A DNA stretch of 64,000 nucleotides from Pseudomonadota bacterium (lineage in GTDB: Bacteria > Pseudomonadota > Gammaproteobacteria > Acidithiobacillales > Acidithiobacillaceae). The position numbers were made by a program, and so were the translations under genes. Location of the stretch: positions 1 through 64,000 of the forward strand of contig JAKARO010000006.1 in assembly GCA_021821885.1 (NCBI GenBank), written 5' to 3'. Below are positions 39,712 through 49,989 of this stretch, piece by piece (the first letter of the stretch is position 1; each line of letters begins with the position of its first letter). The notes under the pieces are model-generated. The model was not told the origin of the DNA, did not search any database, and worked only from the letters and a program-made list of their open reading frames with translations.

Positions 39712-40314
39712 TCAGAGTTCTTTTGCGTGCTGAGCGAGGTATTCTGCCACACCTTCCGTGGTGGCCTTCATGCCAGGCTTGCCCTTCTCCCACTGCGCCG
39801 GGCAAACTTCCCCATGTTCCTCAAAGAACTGCAGGGCATCGACCATGCGGATCATTTCATCAATATTCCGGCCCAGGGGCAGATCGTTCACAACCTGATG
39901 GCGCACAACGCCCGCGCGATCTACCAGGAACGATCCCCGAAGAGCAACCGATTCATCAAGCAGGACATCGTAGTCGCGTGCGATCTGCTTGGTGAGATCA
40001 GCCACCATCGGCATCTGGATGTTTCCGATTCCACCCTTGTTTTCTGGCGTATTTTTCCACGCCAGGTGCGTGAAATGGGAATCCACGCTGCAGGCGATCA
40101 CTTGGGTATTCCGGCTGTGAAACTCCGGAAGGCGGTGATTGAATGCCAGAATTTCCGACGGACAGACGAAAGTGAAATCCAGGGGATAGAAGTACAGTAC
40201 CGCATATTTTCCCTGGATGTACTGGGAGAACTGGAATTTTTCTTCAATGCTGTTATTGGGCATGACCGCCGGGGCAACAAAATCAGGGGCCTTCTTACCA
40301 ACCAAAACCGCCAT
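39712..40314 (-). CDS. 2-Cys peroxiredoxin (AhpC/TSA family)
   Basis: 200 aa from ATG 40314: MAVLVGKKAPDFVAPAV...YFYPLDFTFVCPSEILAFNHRL...EVCPAQW. Confidence 0.95.
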   Translation of the reverse strand: MAVLVGKKAPDFVAPAVMPNNSIEEKFQFSQYIQGKYAVLYFYPLDFTFVCPSEILAFNHRLPEFHSRNTQVIACSVDSHFTHLAWKNTPENKGGIGNIQMPMVADLTKQIARDYDVLLDESVALRGSFLVDRAGVVRHQVVNDLPLGRNIDEMIRMVDALQFFEEHGEVCPAQWEKGKPGMKATTEGVAEYLAQHAKEL

Positions 40315-40449
40315 GGCATCCTCCAGATCTAACAAATAGTCCAAAAGTGGAAGCTGTATAGTAGCGCACCCCATCCTGTCTGTCTCCCCTTTATCCCGGG
40401 CCGCAGGAATATTACCATTGGGTAATCCTCTTCTGACTGGAGATTTTCC

Positions 40450-40812
40450 ATGGCCCACTTTTTCGTCAACATTACCCACGGCGCCAACGATCTGGACCGA
40501 GCTACAGTTGGTCTGGTCCTTGCAAAAAACGCCGTGGACGCCGGACACCAGGTAACCCTGTTCCTGAGCCTGGATGGTGTGCATCTGGCGCGTGCGGACA
40601 GCTATCTTCTGGGGTTGCAGGAACCCACCTTCCCACCCCTGGATGAACTGCGCCGCCACCTTGTAGAGCATGGAGCAAAAATCTGGGTGTGCGCCGGCTG
40701 CTACAAGAAGCGTGGCCTCGAGGAAGGGGCCTTTATTCCCCATGCCCAGTTGGTCAGTGCCGGAGAAGCCATACAAATCCTCGCGTCCGGAGTCGTCCCC
40801 GTCTACTACTGA
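40450..40812 (+). CDS. DsrE/DsrF-like family protein
   Basis: 120 aa; MAHFFVNITHGANDLDRATVGLVLAKNAVDAGHQVTLFLSLDGVHLARA...VWVCAGCYKKRG-like region. Confidence 0.82.
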   Translation: MAHFFVNITHGANDLDRATVGLVLAKNAVDAGHQVTLFLSLDGVHLARADSYLLGLQEPTFPPLDELRRHLVEHGAKIWVCAGCYKKRGLEEGAFIPHAQLVSAGEAIQILASGVVPVYY

Positions 40813-40941
40813 TCCTGTTGCCGCAGGCCCCGGCAGACCCGTCCTGGAGGTACACCCGGCGGCACCCATAGGGTAGAATAGCCGGCCACGCGCGGCGCGC
40901 TGCCCGTCAACACCATCCAGATTCCTTAGGAGCCCCTGTTC

Positions 40942-41265
40942 ATGACCTATGTGGTGACAGAATCGTGCATCAAGTGCAAGTACACCGATTGTGTGGATGT
41001 CTGTCCGGTGGACTGCTTCCGGGAAGGTCCAAATTTCCTGGTAATCGATCCCGATGAATGCATCGATTGTACTCTTTGCGAACCCGAATGCCCCCCGGGA
41101 GCCATCTTCCGGGACGACGACCTGCCGGAAGGACAGGAAGGATTTACCGAAATCAATAGTCGTCTGGCTAAAATCTGGAGCCCGATCATCCAGAAAAAGG
41201 CGGCGCTTCCCGATGCGGACGAGTGGGCTAAAGTCCAAGACAAGCGCGGTCTCCTAGAAGAGTGA
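40942..41265 (+). CDS. fdxA: 7Fe ferredoxin (FdxA type)
   Basis: 107 aa; [51 protein letters not shown]. Confidence 0.95.
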   Translation: MTYVVTESCIKCKYTDCVDVCPVDCFREGPNFLVIDPDECIDCTLCEPECPPGAIFRDDDLPEGQEGFTEINSRLAKIWSPIIQKKAALPDADEWAKVQDKRGLLEE

Positions 41266-42971
41266 AACCCTCTGGACGGACCCCTTTCCAGTCCGCAAGT
41301 TTCCGGCGGCTTCTGGGGCTTGTCCGTCCGCATTCCCGTACCGTCCTTCTGGCCATGTTTTTCATGGCCCTTTCCGGTTTCGCCACAGGCGCCCTAGCCT
41401 ACTACATCAAGCCGGTTCTGGACCATATTTTCATCGCCCGCCAAGCGCGCCTGCTGGCCCTGCTTCCGTTGGGGGTAATTGGTATCTACGCCGTCAAGGG
41501 TCTGGCGGACTACCTCCAGTCCGTCCTTCTGGCACAGATAGAAGAGCAGGTACTTATGCAATTACGGGAGACATTGCATGACCAGACTCTCCAGTTGCCC
41601 TTGGCCACACTGCTGTCCCAGAGCCATGGCAGTACCTTATCCAGAATGAGTCTGGACCTGACCCTGCTGCAGCAGAGCATTACCGTTCTGGCCAGATTTT
41701 TCCTGTCCGGTTTCCAGATTCTGGCCCTGATCGGGGTAGTATTCTACATGAGCTGGGAACTGGCACTGATCAGCCTTGGCACTCTTCCCCTAGCATTCTA
41801 CCCGCTCATCCGCTTTGGCCAGAAACTCCGCAGGCGCGGCCATGAGCAGCAGGAACAGATGGGAGACATTTTGAGCCAGTTCTCGGAAAGCCTGCATGGC
41901 GTGGAAGTCATCAAAACCCATGGAGCAGAGGCATTTGAGGCACAGCGTTTCCGGAAAATGGCGTGGCAGTACTATACGCTGATGATGCGTATCGTCCGGG
42001 TACAGAAGGCCAATACGCCGGTCATGGAAATGATCGCAGCTCTTGGTATCGCCGCAATTATCTATCTGGGGGGCCAGGAGGTCGTTTCCGGCCAGATGTC
42101 CACAGGCGCCTTTTTCAGCTTTCTCACCGCCCTGGGCATGATCTATGAGCCCCTGCGCCAACTATCCTCAGCCAACAGCCAGCTCCAGCAGGGCCTCTCG
42201 GCCGCAGACCGGCTTTTCGACTGGCTGGACCAGCCGATGGAAAACCCGGAAGCGTCCCGTGACGGGGAACCTCCCTGCTGGGGAGAATGGAGCTGTCGGG
42301 GGCTGACGCTGGAGTTCGGCGGTGAAACCATTCTCGACCATCTTGACCTCACGATTCCGGAAGGCAGCATGACAGCCATCACGGGAGCAAGTGGCAGCGG
42401 AAAAACCACGCTGGTACGCGCCATTCTCGGCCTGCTCCCGCCTTCCTCCGGAGAGATCCGAATTTCCGGCCAGTCCGTGGTCGGCATGCCTCTTTCCCGC
42501 TACCGGAAGAATTTTGCCTTTGTGGCCCAGGACCCGGTGCTGTTTTCCGGGACAGCGCTTGAAAATATTGCCTATGGCGATCCCGATCCGGATCTGCCAC
42601 GCGCGGAAGCGGTCGCCCGGGCGGCCTACTGCTGGGAATTTCTGGCGAACACCGGTGGGCTAGAAAGTCCTGTTGCGGGACACGGCAGCAATCTTTCCGG
42701 GGGACAGCGCCAGCGCATGGCCATCGCCCGGGCACTCTATCTGGACCGCCCCGTCCTTGTCCTGGACGAGGCAACCAGCAGTCTGGATACCGCCAGCGAG
42801 GAACGGATCGCCGAGGTACTGGAAAAGCTCCGTGGCTGGAAGACACTCATTCTTGTCGCCCACCGGCCGCGGACCATTGCCCTGGCCGATCAGCGTATCC
42901 ATCTGGACCATGGCCATCGCGTTCTGCCGGGAGGCAGCCCGGATTCCAGCAGGGCCAAAAGTTCCTGGTGA
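41262..42971 (+). CDS. ABC exporter, MsbA-like (TMD-NBD fusion)
   Basis: 569 aa; Walker [14 protein letters not shown]; signature [33 protein letters not shown]. Confidence 0.92.
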   Translation: MKPSGRTPFQSASFRRLLGLVRPHSRTVLLAMFFMALSGFATGALAYYIKPVLDHIFIARQARLLALLPLGVIGIYAVKGLADYLQSVLLAQIEEQVLMQLRETLHDQTLQLPLATLLSQSHGSTLSRMSLDLTLLQQSITVLARFFLSGFQILALIGVVFYMSWELALISLGTLPLAFYPLIRFGQKLRRRGHEQQEQMGDILSQFSESLHGVEVIKTHGAEAFEAQRFRKMAWQYYTLMMRIVRVQKANTPVMEMIAALGIAAIIYLGGQEVVSGQMSTGAFFSFLTALGMIYEPLRQLSSANSQLQQGLSAADRLFDWLDQPMENPEASRDGEPPCWGEWSCRGLTLEFGGETILDHLDLTIPEGSMTAITGASGSGKTTLVRAILGLLPPSSGEIRISGQSVVGMPLSRYRKNFAFVAQDPVLFSGTALENIAYGDPDPDLPRAEAVARAAYCWEFLANTGGLESPVAGHGSNLSGGQRQRMAIARALYLDRPVLVLDEATSSLDTASEERIAEVLEKLRGWKTLILVAHRPRTIALADQRIHLDHGHRVLPGGSPDSSRAKSSW

Positions 42972-44968
42972 CCTGCGGCTCCCGGGTGCGGCGCATACCG
43001 CTGCCGCTGGATGCTGGCCCAGAGTGCTCCACGTTCTTCAGGTGATAGTGAAAGACGCTCAAGCCATGCCGGTTCAGCCCCCGCACGCAGGTCCCGCAGT
43101 CCGGCCTGCCGGAGGGCCTGCACGGCACGTGAGCGCCAGATTTCCTCCGGATCCTGGTCCTTCCTCTTTTCAGGAAGTCTTTTTCTGGAAACCGCCAGCA
43201 AAATAGCCACCAGCAGGCTCCCTGCCGTAAAAACAAGGACCCACCGGAGATCATGGTTTTTCCTGTGCTGTCCTGGTAGCTGCGGCAGTCTGGGGAGAGA
43301 AAGGTGCAGATGCACCAGGGCAGAACCCCAGAACCGGGGAATTTCCCAAACCTGCCGCTGCCGGGACGGACTGAAGTTGATTACCCATCGGAGCCAGTTC
43401 CACTGCACCCAGTTCCAGACCCGCTCCCCTTCCGGAAGCAGGTCCGTACCCCGTGCAGTTCCGGTCCCTGTGCCTGGCACCATCGTAGCAGTACCGGCAG
43501 GTGTGGCGTCCAGCCGTGACCATCCCAGCCTGGGCAGCCAGGCCTGGACCCACGCATGGGCCATGTTCTGACGAACCACCCAGAAATTGCCGAGAGGATC
43601 ATATTCTCCACCCCGGTAACCCACTACTACCCTGGCGGGCACTCCGTCCAGTCGCAGCAGCGTCGCGAGGCCGGCAGCGTAAAACTCGCAGAAGCCCGAA
43701 TGGGTTTTCAGGAGAAAATCCTGCAACGTCTGCCCATGGGGATAGCCCGGCGGAGTTTTCAGGCTGTAATGGAATGAGGTTCCATGAAACCAGGCCATGA
43801 TCTTCCGGACGGTGGCGGCCGGAGCGACTCCTTTCAGGGACTCGGCCAAGGCATGCAGCGCGGGGGAGATGTGGGGTGGAAGCTGAAGGGCAGACCGTCG
43901 CCAGACCGGTCCCAGACAGCCGGACACCCTGGAGGCAGACCAGACAGTGTAACGGAAAGGGCCAGTGGGGATGGATTCCAGCTTCCAGGTCCCGTCGGGA
44001 AGGTGCTGGACGGGATCCGGGGATTCCAGGGCGACAGGTGTACCTAGGCCAAAAAGATGGCGAGTATTTCCAGGACTGACCAGCATCTGCTGCTTCCACA
44101 GTACCCCCCCCTTCCTGCGGCGGGGCTGGCAGACTGGCATTTCCTGCAGCGGGCCAGTCTGCCAGCGCGTTCCTCCCATGTCGTACCAGAGAATGGCACC
44201 AGGCCAATACATGCGGGCGCCCGCCAGGGAAGGTCCCACGATCCGGACCCGAAAGGCAATGGCCGGATTCCGCACCAGCCGTTCCAGGCCGGATGCATCA
44301 AGGCGGGGGGAAAAGCCGGTCATCGCCCTGCGCTCCAGGGTACCCCACTGCCAGAGTGGTTCCGGCGTCCGCGGAAGAAGGACAAACAGGACCCCCATGG
44401 CCGGAACCAGAGCCACCGCCAAGCCTAGGGCAAACAGTACCAGCCGGATAAAATCATATCTGTCTGGCGCCACCGGCTGCGGCTGGTCTTCCAGCGCATC
44501 CAGATAGCCCTGCCAGAGAAGGGATAGGAGGGCCAGAAACACTTCCAGCAGCAGGTAGAAGGCCAGTGTGGGGTCCACCCGTTCCCAAGCGGCAATCCCG
44601 AGCCCAAGGAGCAGCAGAACGGCCACCTGGTACATGTCCCGCATTCTCCTGAGCTCCAGGGCCTTTACGGCCAGAAGCACGAATAGGCTTCGGGCACCCA
44701 TGGAAAGCCAGTTTCCCCAGCCAGCACTGGCCACCGCAATGACCAGAATGGCAAGCGCCAGCGGAAAACGGAAGCGCTCCGGCAGACCAAACCAGGGCCG
44801 CCGCAGGGAATAGAAGGGTGCCAAGGTGCTGGCCCCCAGCCAGAGAACCAGGGGCCACCCAAGGGCAAGTTTGCCCAGAGCGAAGACCAGAACGAGCCCC
44901 ATGGCAAACGCCAGGGCAGAGGAAATCCATGCGCGGTTCACCATCGGCCTAGCCTTCGGTTCCACCAT
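42890..44968 (-). CDS. Transglutaminase-like membrane protein (TgpA/DUF3488)
   Basis: 692 aa; N-terminal TM cluster; HSGFCEFYAAGLATLLRLDGVPARVVVGYRGGEYD; WVVRQNMAHAWVQAWLPRLGWSRLDATP. Confidence 0.92.
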   Translation of the reverse strand: MVEPKARPMVNRAWISSALAFAMGLVLVFALGKLALGWPLVLWLGASTLAPFYSLRRPWFGLPERFRFPLALAILVIAVASAGWGNWLSMGARSLFVLLAVKALELRRMRDMYQVAVLLLLGLGIAAWERVDPTLAFYLLLEVFLALLSLLWQGYLDALEDQPQPVAPDRYDFIRLVLFALGLAVALVPAMGVLFVLLPRTPEPLWQWGTLERRAMTGFSPRLDASGLERLVRNPAIAFRVRIVGPSLAGARMYWPGAILWYDMGGTRWQTGPLQEMPVCQPRRRKGGVLWKQQMLVSPGNTRHLFGLGTPVALESPDPVQHLPDGTWKLESIPTGPFRYTVWSASRVSGCLGPVWRRSALQLPPHISPALHALAESLKGVAPAATVRKIMAWFHGTSFHYSLKTPPGYPHGQTLQDFLLKTHSGFCEFYAAGLATLLRLDGVPARVVVGYRGGEYDPLGNFWVVRQNMAHAWVQAWLPRLGWSRLDATPAGTATMVPGTGTGTARGTDLLPEGERVWNWVQWNWLRWVINFSPSRQRQVWEIPRFWGSALVHLHLSLPRLPQLPGQHRKNHDLRWVLVFTAGSLLVAILLAVSRKRLPEKRKDQDPEEIWRSRAVQALRQAGLRDLRAGAEPAWLERLSLSPEERGALWASIQRQRYAPHPGAAGHQELLALLESGLPPGRTRWPWSRWIR

Positions 44969-45930
44969 CGCGCCTGCGGCTGTTCCAGAGACAGATACCT
45001 GGGGTAAGGCCGGTGTTGTGCCAGCGCCATGAGGGCCCCAGGCTTTCCGTTTTTTCCGTGACCGGCTATCTGGATGCCACCAATCCGCAGCACCCAGGCG
45101 ATTCCTGCTGTCGCAGCGCCATCCAGTGCTGCCCGCAACTGCTCTAGACGGGCTTCGGAATCCAGACCTGCCAGAGAAAGACTGTCATAGTCGAGGATCT
45201 GGACCGGACCGGTTTCACTTTCCCTTTTGAGGACCGACAGGCGGGGCAGGGCATAGTCTCCCCGGCTCCAGTCACTTCTGCGCCAGCAGATCCTCAGCAG
45301 GGGTTCAGGAGAATTCCAGGGACGGGTACCCAGTACATCTCCGGAGTTCCCTACCCCGCGGTCGCCGTAGATAGGGCCTGGAGCGTCGTAAGAAACCATG
45401 GAATCTTCCTGGAGGGCCGGAGCCGGAGCCACCCAGGGGCCCGCCGTTTCGCCGATGGGGGCCAGCGTCCGTCCACGCCAGACAAAGGCAAAGGGAAACG
45501 AGGACCCTATTAGAACCGGCGGCAGGGGAGGAAGTCCCCGGCACAGGGGAGGACAGGGAACAGGCAGCAGTACCGCAGTGTGGGCCGGAAGATGGGGAAG
45601 CACCGCACGTTCCGGTCCAAGATGCAGTTCCAGCAACCAGGAAGACCAGACCCTGCGATTTTCCAGACGGAAGAGCAGCGGGCTCCCGGTCTGGGCGTCC
45701 AGAAGCTGCCCGGGCAGAAGCTCGACGCGGATCCCTCCCACGTTGGCAAGGGCAGCAAGGCCGGAAAGGGACATTAGCGCCAGCATCATGGATACCAGCA
45801 GGAAAAGCATGTTGTTGCCGGTATTGACGGCTGCAAATCCAACAGCGAGGGTAAACCCCACGAAAAGCATGCCGGCACGGGAAAGCCGGACGACCCGCCG
45901 GCCGGGTTTCAGGGAACGAAACCCCAGCAT
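44938..45930 (-). CDS. DUF58 domain protein
   Basis: 330 aa; 2 N-terminal TMs; GDVLGTRPWNSPEPLLRICWRRSDWSRGDYALPRLS; in moxR-DUF58-TgpA context. Confidence 0.88.
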   Translation of the reverse strand: MLGFRSLKPGRRVVRLSRAGMLFVGFTLAVGFAAVNTGNNMLFLLVSMMLALMSLSGLAALANVGGIRVELLPGQLLDAQTGSPLLFRLENRRVWSSWLLELHLGPERAVLPHLPAHTAVLLPVPCPPLCRGLPPLPPVLIGSSFPFAFVWRGRTLAPIGETAGPWVAPAPALQEDSMVSYDAPGPIYGDRGVGNSGDVLGTRPWNSPEPLLRICWRRSDWSRGDYALPRLSVLKRESETGPVQILDYDSLSLAGLDSEARLEQLRAALDGAATAGIAWVLRIGGIQIAGHGKNGKPGALMALAQHRPYPRYLSLEQPQARWWNRRLGRW

Positions 45931-46823
45931 TCCTGCATCAGCCGTGCCACCCGGTACCTGCCCCCCTCACCATTTTCCCGGTCAGCCAGGCGGTGGCCCA
46001 GCACTGGCACCGTCACCCGACCCAGGTCTTCCGGCTGGACAAAATCCCGGCCTTCCAGACAGGCCCATGCCTGTGCAACACCCCGAAGGGCCAAAAGTCC
46101 CCGGGGGGAAAGACCTGTCCGGAGTTCCGGATCCCTGCGTGTCCGTTCCGCAATATCCAGAAGCATCGCACGGATTTCCGGTCCGAGAAATACACGGGAG
46201 GCCTCTCCCTGCCAGGCCGCCAGTTCCTCTGCCGCTACGACCGGTTTCATCTGCCCGAGATTCAGGCGTTCACCGAGCAGGAGGCGTTCTTCCGCCATGC
46301 GGGATGGATATCCCAGGGAAATGCTGATGGCAAAACGGTCCAGCTGATTTTCCGGTAAGGGATATACGCCGCTGTATTCCATGGGGTTCTGGGTTGCGAT
46401 CACAAAAAATGGCTCTGGCAGGACATGGGTCGTCCCTTCAATGGACACCTGCTTTTCCGCCATCGCTTCCATAAGTGCGGACTGGCTGCGGGGAGGGGCA
46501 CGGTTGATCTCGTCCACCAGAATCACCTGGTGGAAAATTGGGCCAGGGCGAAAGACAAAGGCACGCTGTGTGGGATCGTAAAAATTGCCGCCGAGCAGAT
46601 CGCCGGGAAGGGTATCCGAGGTCATCTGGATACGCCCAAAATCCATCCCCAGGGAATTGGCCAGAGCCAGTGCCAAAGTGGTTTTTCCCACTCCTGGCAG
46701 GTCTTCCAGCAGGACATGGCCCCGGGCCAGAAGGGCTGCCAGAACCAGACGGGTCTCCTGTTTCTTGTCCAGGAGCACCCGGGACACCTGCTCCAGCAGG
46801 CGCTCCTGCCCAACTCCGGACAT
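45909..46823 (-). CDS. MoxR-family AAA+ ATPase
   Basis: 304 aa; LEDLPGVGKTTLALALANSLGMDFGRIQMTSDTLPGDLLG; VILVDEINRAPPRSQSALMEAMAEKQV. Confidence 0.95.
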   Translation of the reverse strand: MSGVGQERLLEQVSRVLLDKKQETRLVLAALLARGHVLLEDLPGVGKTTLALALANSLGMDFGRIQMTSDTLPGDLLGGNFYDPTQRAFVFRPGPIFHQVILVDEINRAPPRSQSALMEAMAEKQVSIEGTTHVLPEPFFVIATQNPMEYSGVYPLPENQLDRFAISISLGYPSRMAEERLLLGERLNLGQMKPVVAAEELAAWQGEASRVFLGPEIRAMLLDIAERTRRDPELRTGLSPRGLLALRGVAQAWACLEGRDFVQPEDLGRVTVPVLGHRLADRENGEGGRYRVARLMQECWGFVP

Positions 46824-48241
46824 TACCCTGCGACTTCCAGGCGACGGGCGGCCAAAGCTTCATCCAGGCGTTTGACCGGCAGATGGTGAGGAGCCCCGAA
46901 CAGGATCTCCGGAGTTTCCATCGCCTCACGGCGGATTTTGGCCATCACTGCAACGAACCGGTCCAGGGTCGCCCGGCTTTCCGTTTCCGTAGGTTCGACC
47001 AGAAGACATTCCGGAACCAGCTGCGGGAAATAGACCGTCGGTGCATGTATGCCAAAATCCAGTAGACGCTTGACGACATCCAGGGCCCGGACGCCGGTGG
47101 TCTCGCGCAGGTCCTGCAGACTAAGCACAAATTCATGGCCTGCCCGCCGCTGCGGGAACGCGGCCAGATAGCCGGCCCGCTGCAGTTCCTTCAGGAGATA
47201 GTTGGCATTGAGCGCAGCGTAGGCCGAGACCCTCCGCAGGCCCTTGGCACCCAGGCGGCGGATATAGGCATGAGCACGCAGAAGCACGGCAACGCTGCCC
47301 CCATAGCCGCCCAGCTGGCCAATGCTATCTGGATGGTTACGCCTAGTTTCCCAGCACCACCCGCAGCTGTCGCGGCCTACCCGGGGAACGGGGAGATAGG
47401 GTTCCAAGGCAGCGGACACGGCAACCACCCCTGATCCTGGTCCTCCGCCCCCATGGGGGGTCGCAAAGGTTTTGTGCAGGTTGAGGTGCATAGCGTCAAA
47501 ACCCATGACCCCGGGTTTTACCCGACCGAGGATCGCGTTCAGGTTGGCACCATCGTAGTAGAGCAGTCCCCCTGCGGCATGGACGCGTCTGGCCACCTCT
47601 GCAATCTGGCGTTCGAATGTCCCCAGCACCGAAGGATTGGTCAGCATAATACCAGCAACATCGGGGCCCAAGGCACGATCAAGGGCCTCCAGATCCATAT
47701 CTCCCTCTGGACCACAGGGAATTTCCGAGACATCAAACCCGGCCATGCGCGCACTGGCCGGATTGGTGCCATGCGCCCCTTGGGGAATCAGGAATCGGGT
47801 CCGCCCTGAATCACCCAGACGCCTGTGGTACGCCCGGATCATGGCCACACCCGCAAGTTCCCCCTGGGCTCCGGCCGCGGGCGTCAGGCTGGCTGCCGCC
47901 ATGCCCGTCAGGGCTGTCAGCCATTCCTGCAGCTCCCAGAGACACTGCAGCAGTCCCTGCTGCGCCCGGGCCGGTGTGGCGGGGTGAAGTCTGGAAAAGC
48001 CACGCTGAACCGCCAGTTCATGGGCAATACGGGGATTGTATTTCATGGTACAGGAACCCAGGGGATAAAACTGGGTATCAACGGAAAAATTCTGCTGGCT
48101 CAGGCGGGTGTAATGGCGCAGCACTTCCAGTTCCGAAGGATTGGGCAGGGGGAGCCGGCCCTGGCGCAGCAGGGACACTGGAATCCCTTCTGGCGGTTCC
48201 CGTTCTGGACGCTTGTGATCCAGGCCGAAGATCAGTTCCAT
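46823..48241 (-). CDS. gcvPB: Glycine dehydrogenase (decarboxylating) subunit 2
   Basis: 472 aa; LGSCTMKYNPRIAHELA; MHLNLHKTFATPHGGGGPGSGVVAVSAALEPYLPVP. Confidence 0.96.
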   Translation of the reverse strand: MELIFGLDHKRPEREPPEGIPVSLLRQGRLPLPNPSELEVLRHYTRLSQQNFSVDTQFYPLGSCTMKYNPRIAHELAVQRGFSRLHPATPARAQQGLLQCLWELQEWLTALTGMAAASLTPAAGAQGELAGVAMIRAYHRRLGDSGRTRFLIPQGAHGTNPASARMAGFDVSEIPCGPEGDMDLEALDRALGPDVAGIMLTNPSVLGTFERQIAEVARRVHAAGGLLYYDGANLNAILGRVKPGVMGFDAMHLNLHKTFATPHGGGGPGSGVVAVSAALEPYLPVPRVGRDSCGWCWETRRNHPDSIGQLGGYGGSVAVLLRAHAYIRRLGAKGLRRVSAYAALNANYLLKELQRAGYLAAFPQRRAGHEFVLSLQDLRETTGVRALDVVKRLLDFGIHAPTVYFPQLVPECLLVEPTETESRATLDRFVAVMAKIRREAMETPEILFGAPHHLPVKRLDEALAARRLEVAG

Positions 48242-49602
48242 GCCAGCCGCCCCTCCTGGAGAATCTGCCGTATCGCAGCCGCGTACTCTTCAAGGTCCTG
48301 GTCATCCAGCAGTTCGGTGCAGGCGACCAGCATATCTCCGTCTTCTCCCATCCCCCAGTCCTGCAGCGGGATTCCGGCCAGAATCCCTGCTTCCAGCAGC
48401 CGATCCTGCAGGTACCTGGCCGGAAGGGGAAACCGGACAGCAAATTCCTGGAAAATGGGACCCGGACAGGTCCCCTGAACCCCTGGAATATCAAGAAGCA
48501 GAGACTGGAGCCGCACCGCCAGACGGTGGCTCTCCCAAGCCGCCTGCTGGAGGCCATCCGCGCCCAGGGCCCCCATATGGATGGTGGCGGCTGTCACCAG
48601 CAGGCCCTGGCTGGTGCAGATGTTGCTGGTGGCCTTTCCCCTCCGGATATGCTGTTCCCGTGCCTGCAGGGTCAGACAGTACCCTTCCCTGCCTTCCCGG
48701 TCCACGGTTTTCGCAACCAGACGACCTGGCAGTTGCCGGACATGATCCCGGCGGCAGGCCAGAAAGCCCAGATAGGGCCCTCCACCGGACAGGGGCACCC
48801 CCAGCGGCTGGGCTTCCCCAACCGCAATATCCACTCCCCGCTCTCCCCATTCCACCGGAGGTTTGAGCATAGCAAGGGCATAGGGGCTGCAGACCGCGAT
48901 ACGCAGAAGCCCCTGCTGTTCTGCCCACAGGCTAAGGGTATCCACATCTTCCAGCACGCCGAAGATGCCGATCTGGGGAATGATCATGGCCGCAGGCTCC
49001 CGTTCATCCAGCCCCTGTTCCGGAAGGATCAGCCGGCCGGTTCCAGGATCCATGGGCAGCAAAACAAGCTGGATATCCTGGAGGCCGAGAATGGTTTCGA
49101 GGACCGCCCGCCAGTGGGGCCAGAGGGTGGCGGGTACAAGGATGGCCCTGTTTCGGTCCTGCCGCAGGCGGAGGGCCATCAGACAGGCTTCTGCCAGAGC
49201 GGTAGGGCCATCGTGCAAGGAGGCATTGCTGATGTCCATTCCGGTCAGGCGGGTTATGCAGCTCTGGAATTCATACAGCGTCTGAAGCGTTCCCTGGCTG
49301 GCTTCTGGCTGATAGGGAGTATAGGCAGAATAAAATTCCCCCCGGCCGGCAATTTCCCAGACCAGGGCAGGGATATGGTGCGCATAGACCCCTCCACCGG
49401 CAAAGCACCGCAAGTCCGGCTGCTGCGCCGCCCGATGCTCCATTTCCCGGCGTAGGGCCCGCTCGGAAATCCCATCCGGGATTTCCAGGACATCGCACTG
49501 CAGGGCGGCGGGGATCTCATCGAACAGGGCGTCCAGGGAATCCAGACCAACGGTGGCCAGCATGACCGCCGTTTCATCCGGGTCGTGGGGGATATATGGC
49601 AT
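48232..49602 (-). CDS. gcvPA: Glycine dehydrogenase (decarboxylating) subunit 1
   Basis: 456 aa; MPYIPHDPDETAVMLATVGLDSLDALFDEIPA; AYTPYQPEASQGTLQTLYEFQSCITRLTGMDISNASLHDGPTALAEA. Confidence 0.96.
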   Translation of the reverse strand: MPYIPHDPDETAVMLATVGLDSLDALFDEIPAALQCDVLEIPDGISERALRREMEHRAAQQPDLRCFAGGGVYAHHIPALVWEIAGRGEFYSAYTPYQPEASQGTLQTLYEFQSCITRLTGMDISNASLHDGPTALAEACLMALRLRQDRNRAILVPATLWPHWRAVLETILGLQDIQLVLLPMDPGTGRLILPEQGLDEREPAAMIIPQIGIFGVLEDVDTLSLWAEQQGLLRIAVCSPYALAMLKPPVEWGERGVDIAVGEAQPLGVPLSGGGPYLGFLACRRDHVRQLPGRLVAKTVDREGREGYCLTLQAREQHIRRGKATSNICTSQGLLVTAATIHMGALGADGLQQAAWESHRLAVRLQSLLLDIPGVQGTCPGPIFQEFAVRFPLPARYLQDRLLEAGILAGIPLQDWGMGEDGDMLVACTELLDDQDLEEYAAAIRQILQEGRLAWN

Positions 49603-49605
49603 TGC

Positions 49606-49989
49606 CTACTGCCCTGCCAGGGCTAGGTAGGCTGCAGAGTCCAGTAGCCTGTTCCACGCCTCAGCCCCCGTTTCCACCACAAAAATCCACCCCTTTCCAT
49701 AGGGATCCTCATTGAGCCACTGCGGGTTCCCGGCCACTTCCGCGTTCTGTTCGATCACCTGTCCCGACAGTGGCGAAAAGAGATCCGAGGCCGCCTTGAC
49801 GGATTCGAGGACTCCACAGGGTTCTCCGGCCACAACGATTCGGCCAGGTTCCGGCCCCTCGACATAGACCACGTCGCCCAGAAGTTCCTGGGCGTGATCG
49901 GTAATCCCGATCCGGAACCGCCCGTTTCCTAAATCTTCCACCCATTCATGGGTATCGCTGTACCGCAGATTTTCGGGAATCCTGCTCAT
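49606..49989 (-). CDS. gcvH: Glycine cleavage system H protein
   Basis: 127 aa; LRYSDTHEWVEDLGNGRFRIGITDHAQELLGDVVYVEGPEPG; lipoyl-lysine ESVKAASDLFSPLSG. Confidence 0.96.
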   Translation of the reverse strand: MSRIPENLRYSDTHEWVEDLGNGRFRIGITDHAQELLGDVVYVEGPEPGRIVVAGEPCGVLESVKAASDLFSPLSGQVIEQNAEVAGNPQWLNEDPYGKGWIFVVETGAEAWNRLLDSAAYLALAGQ

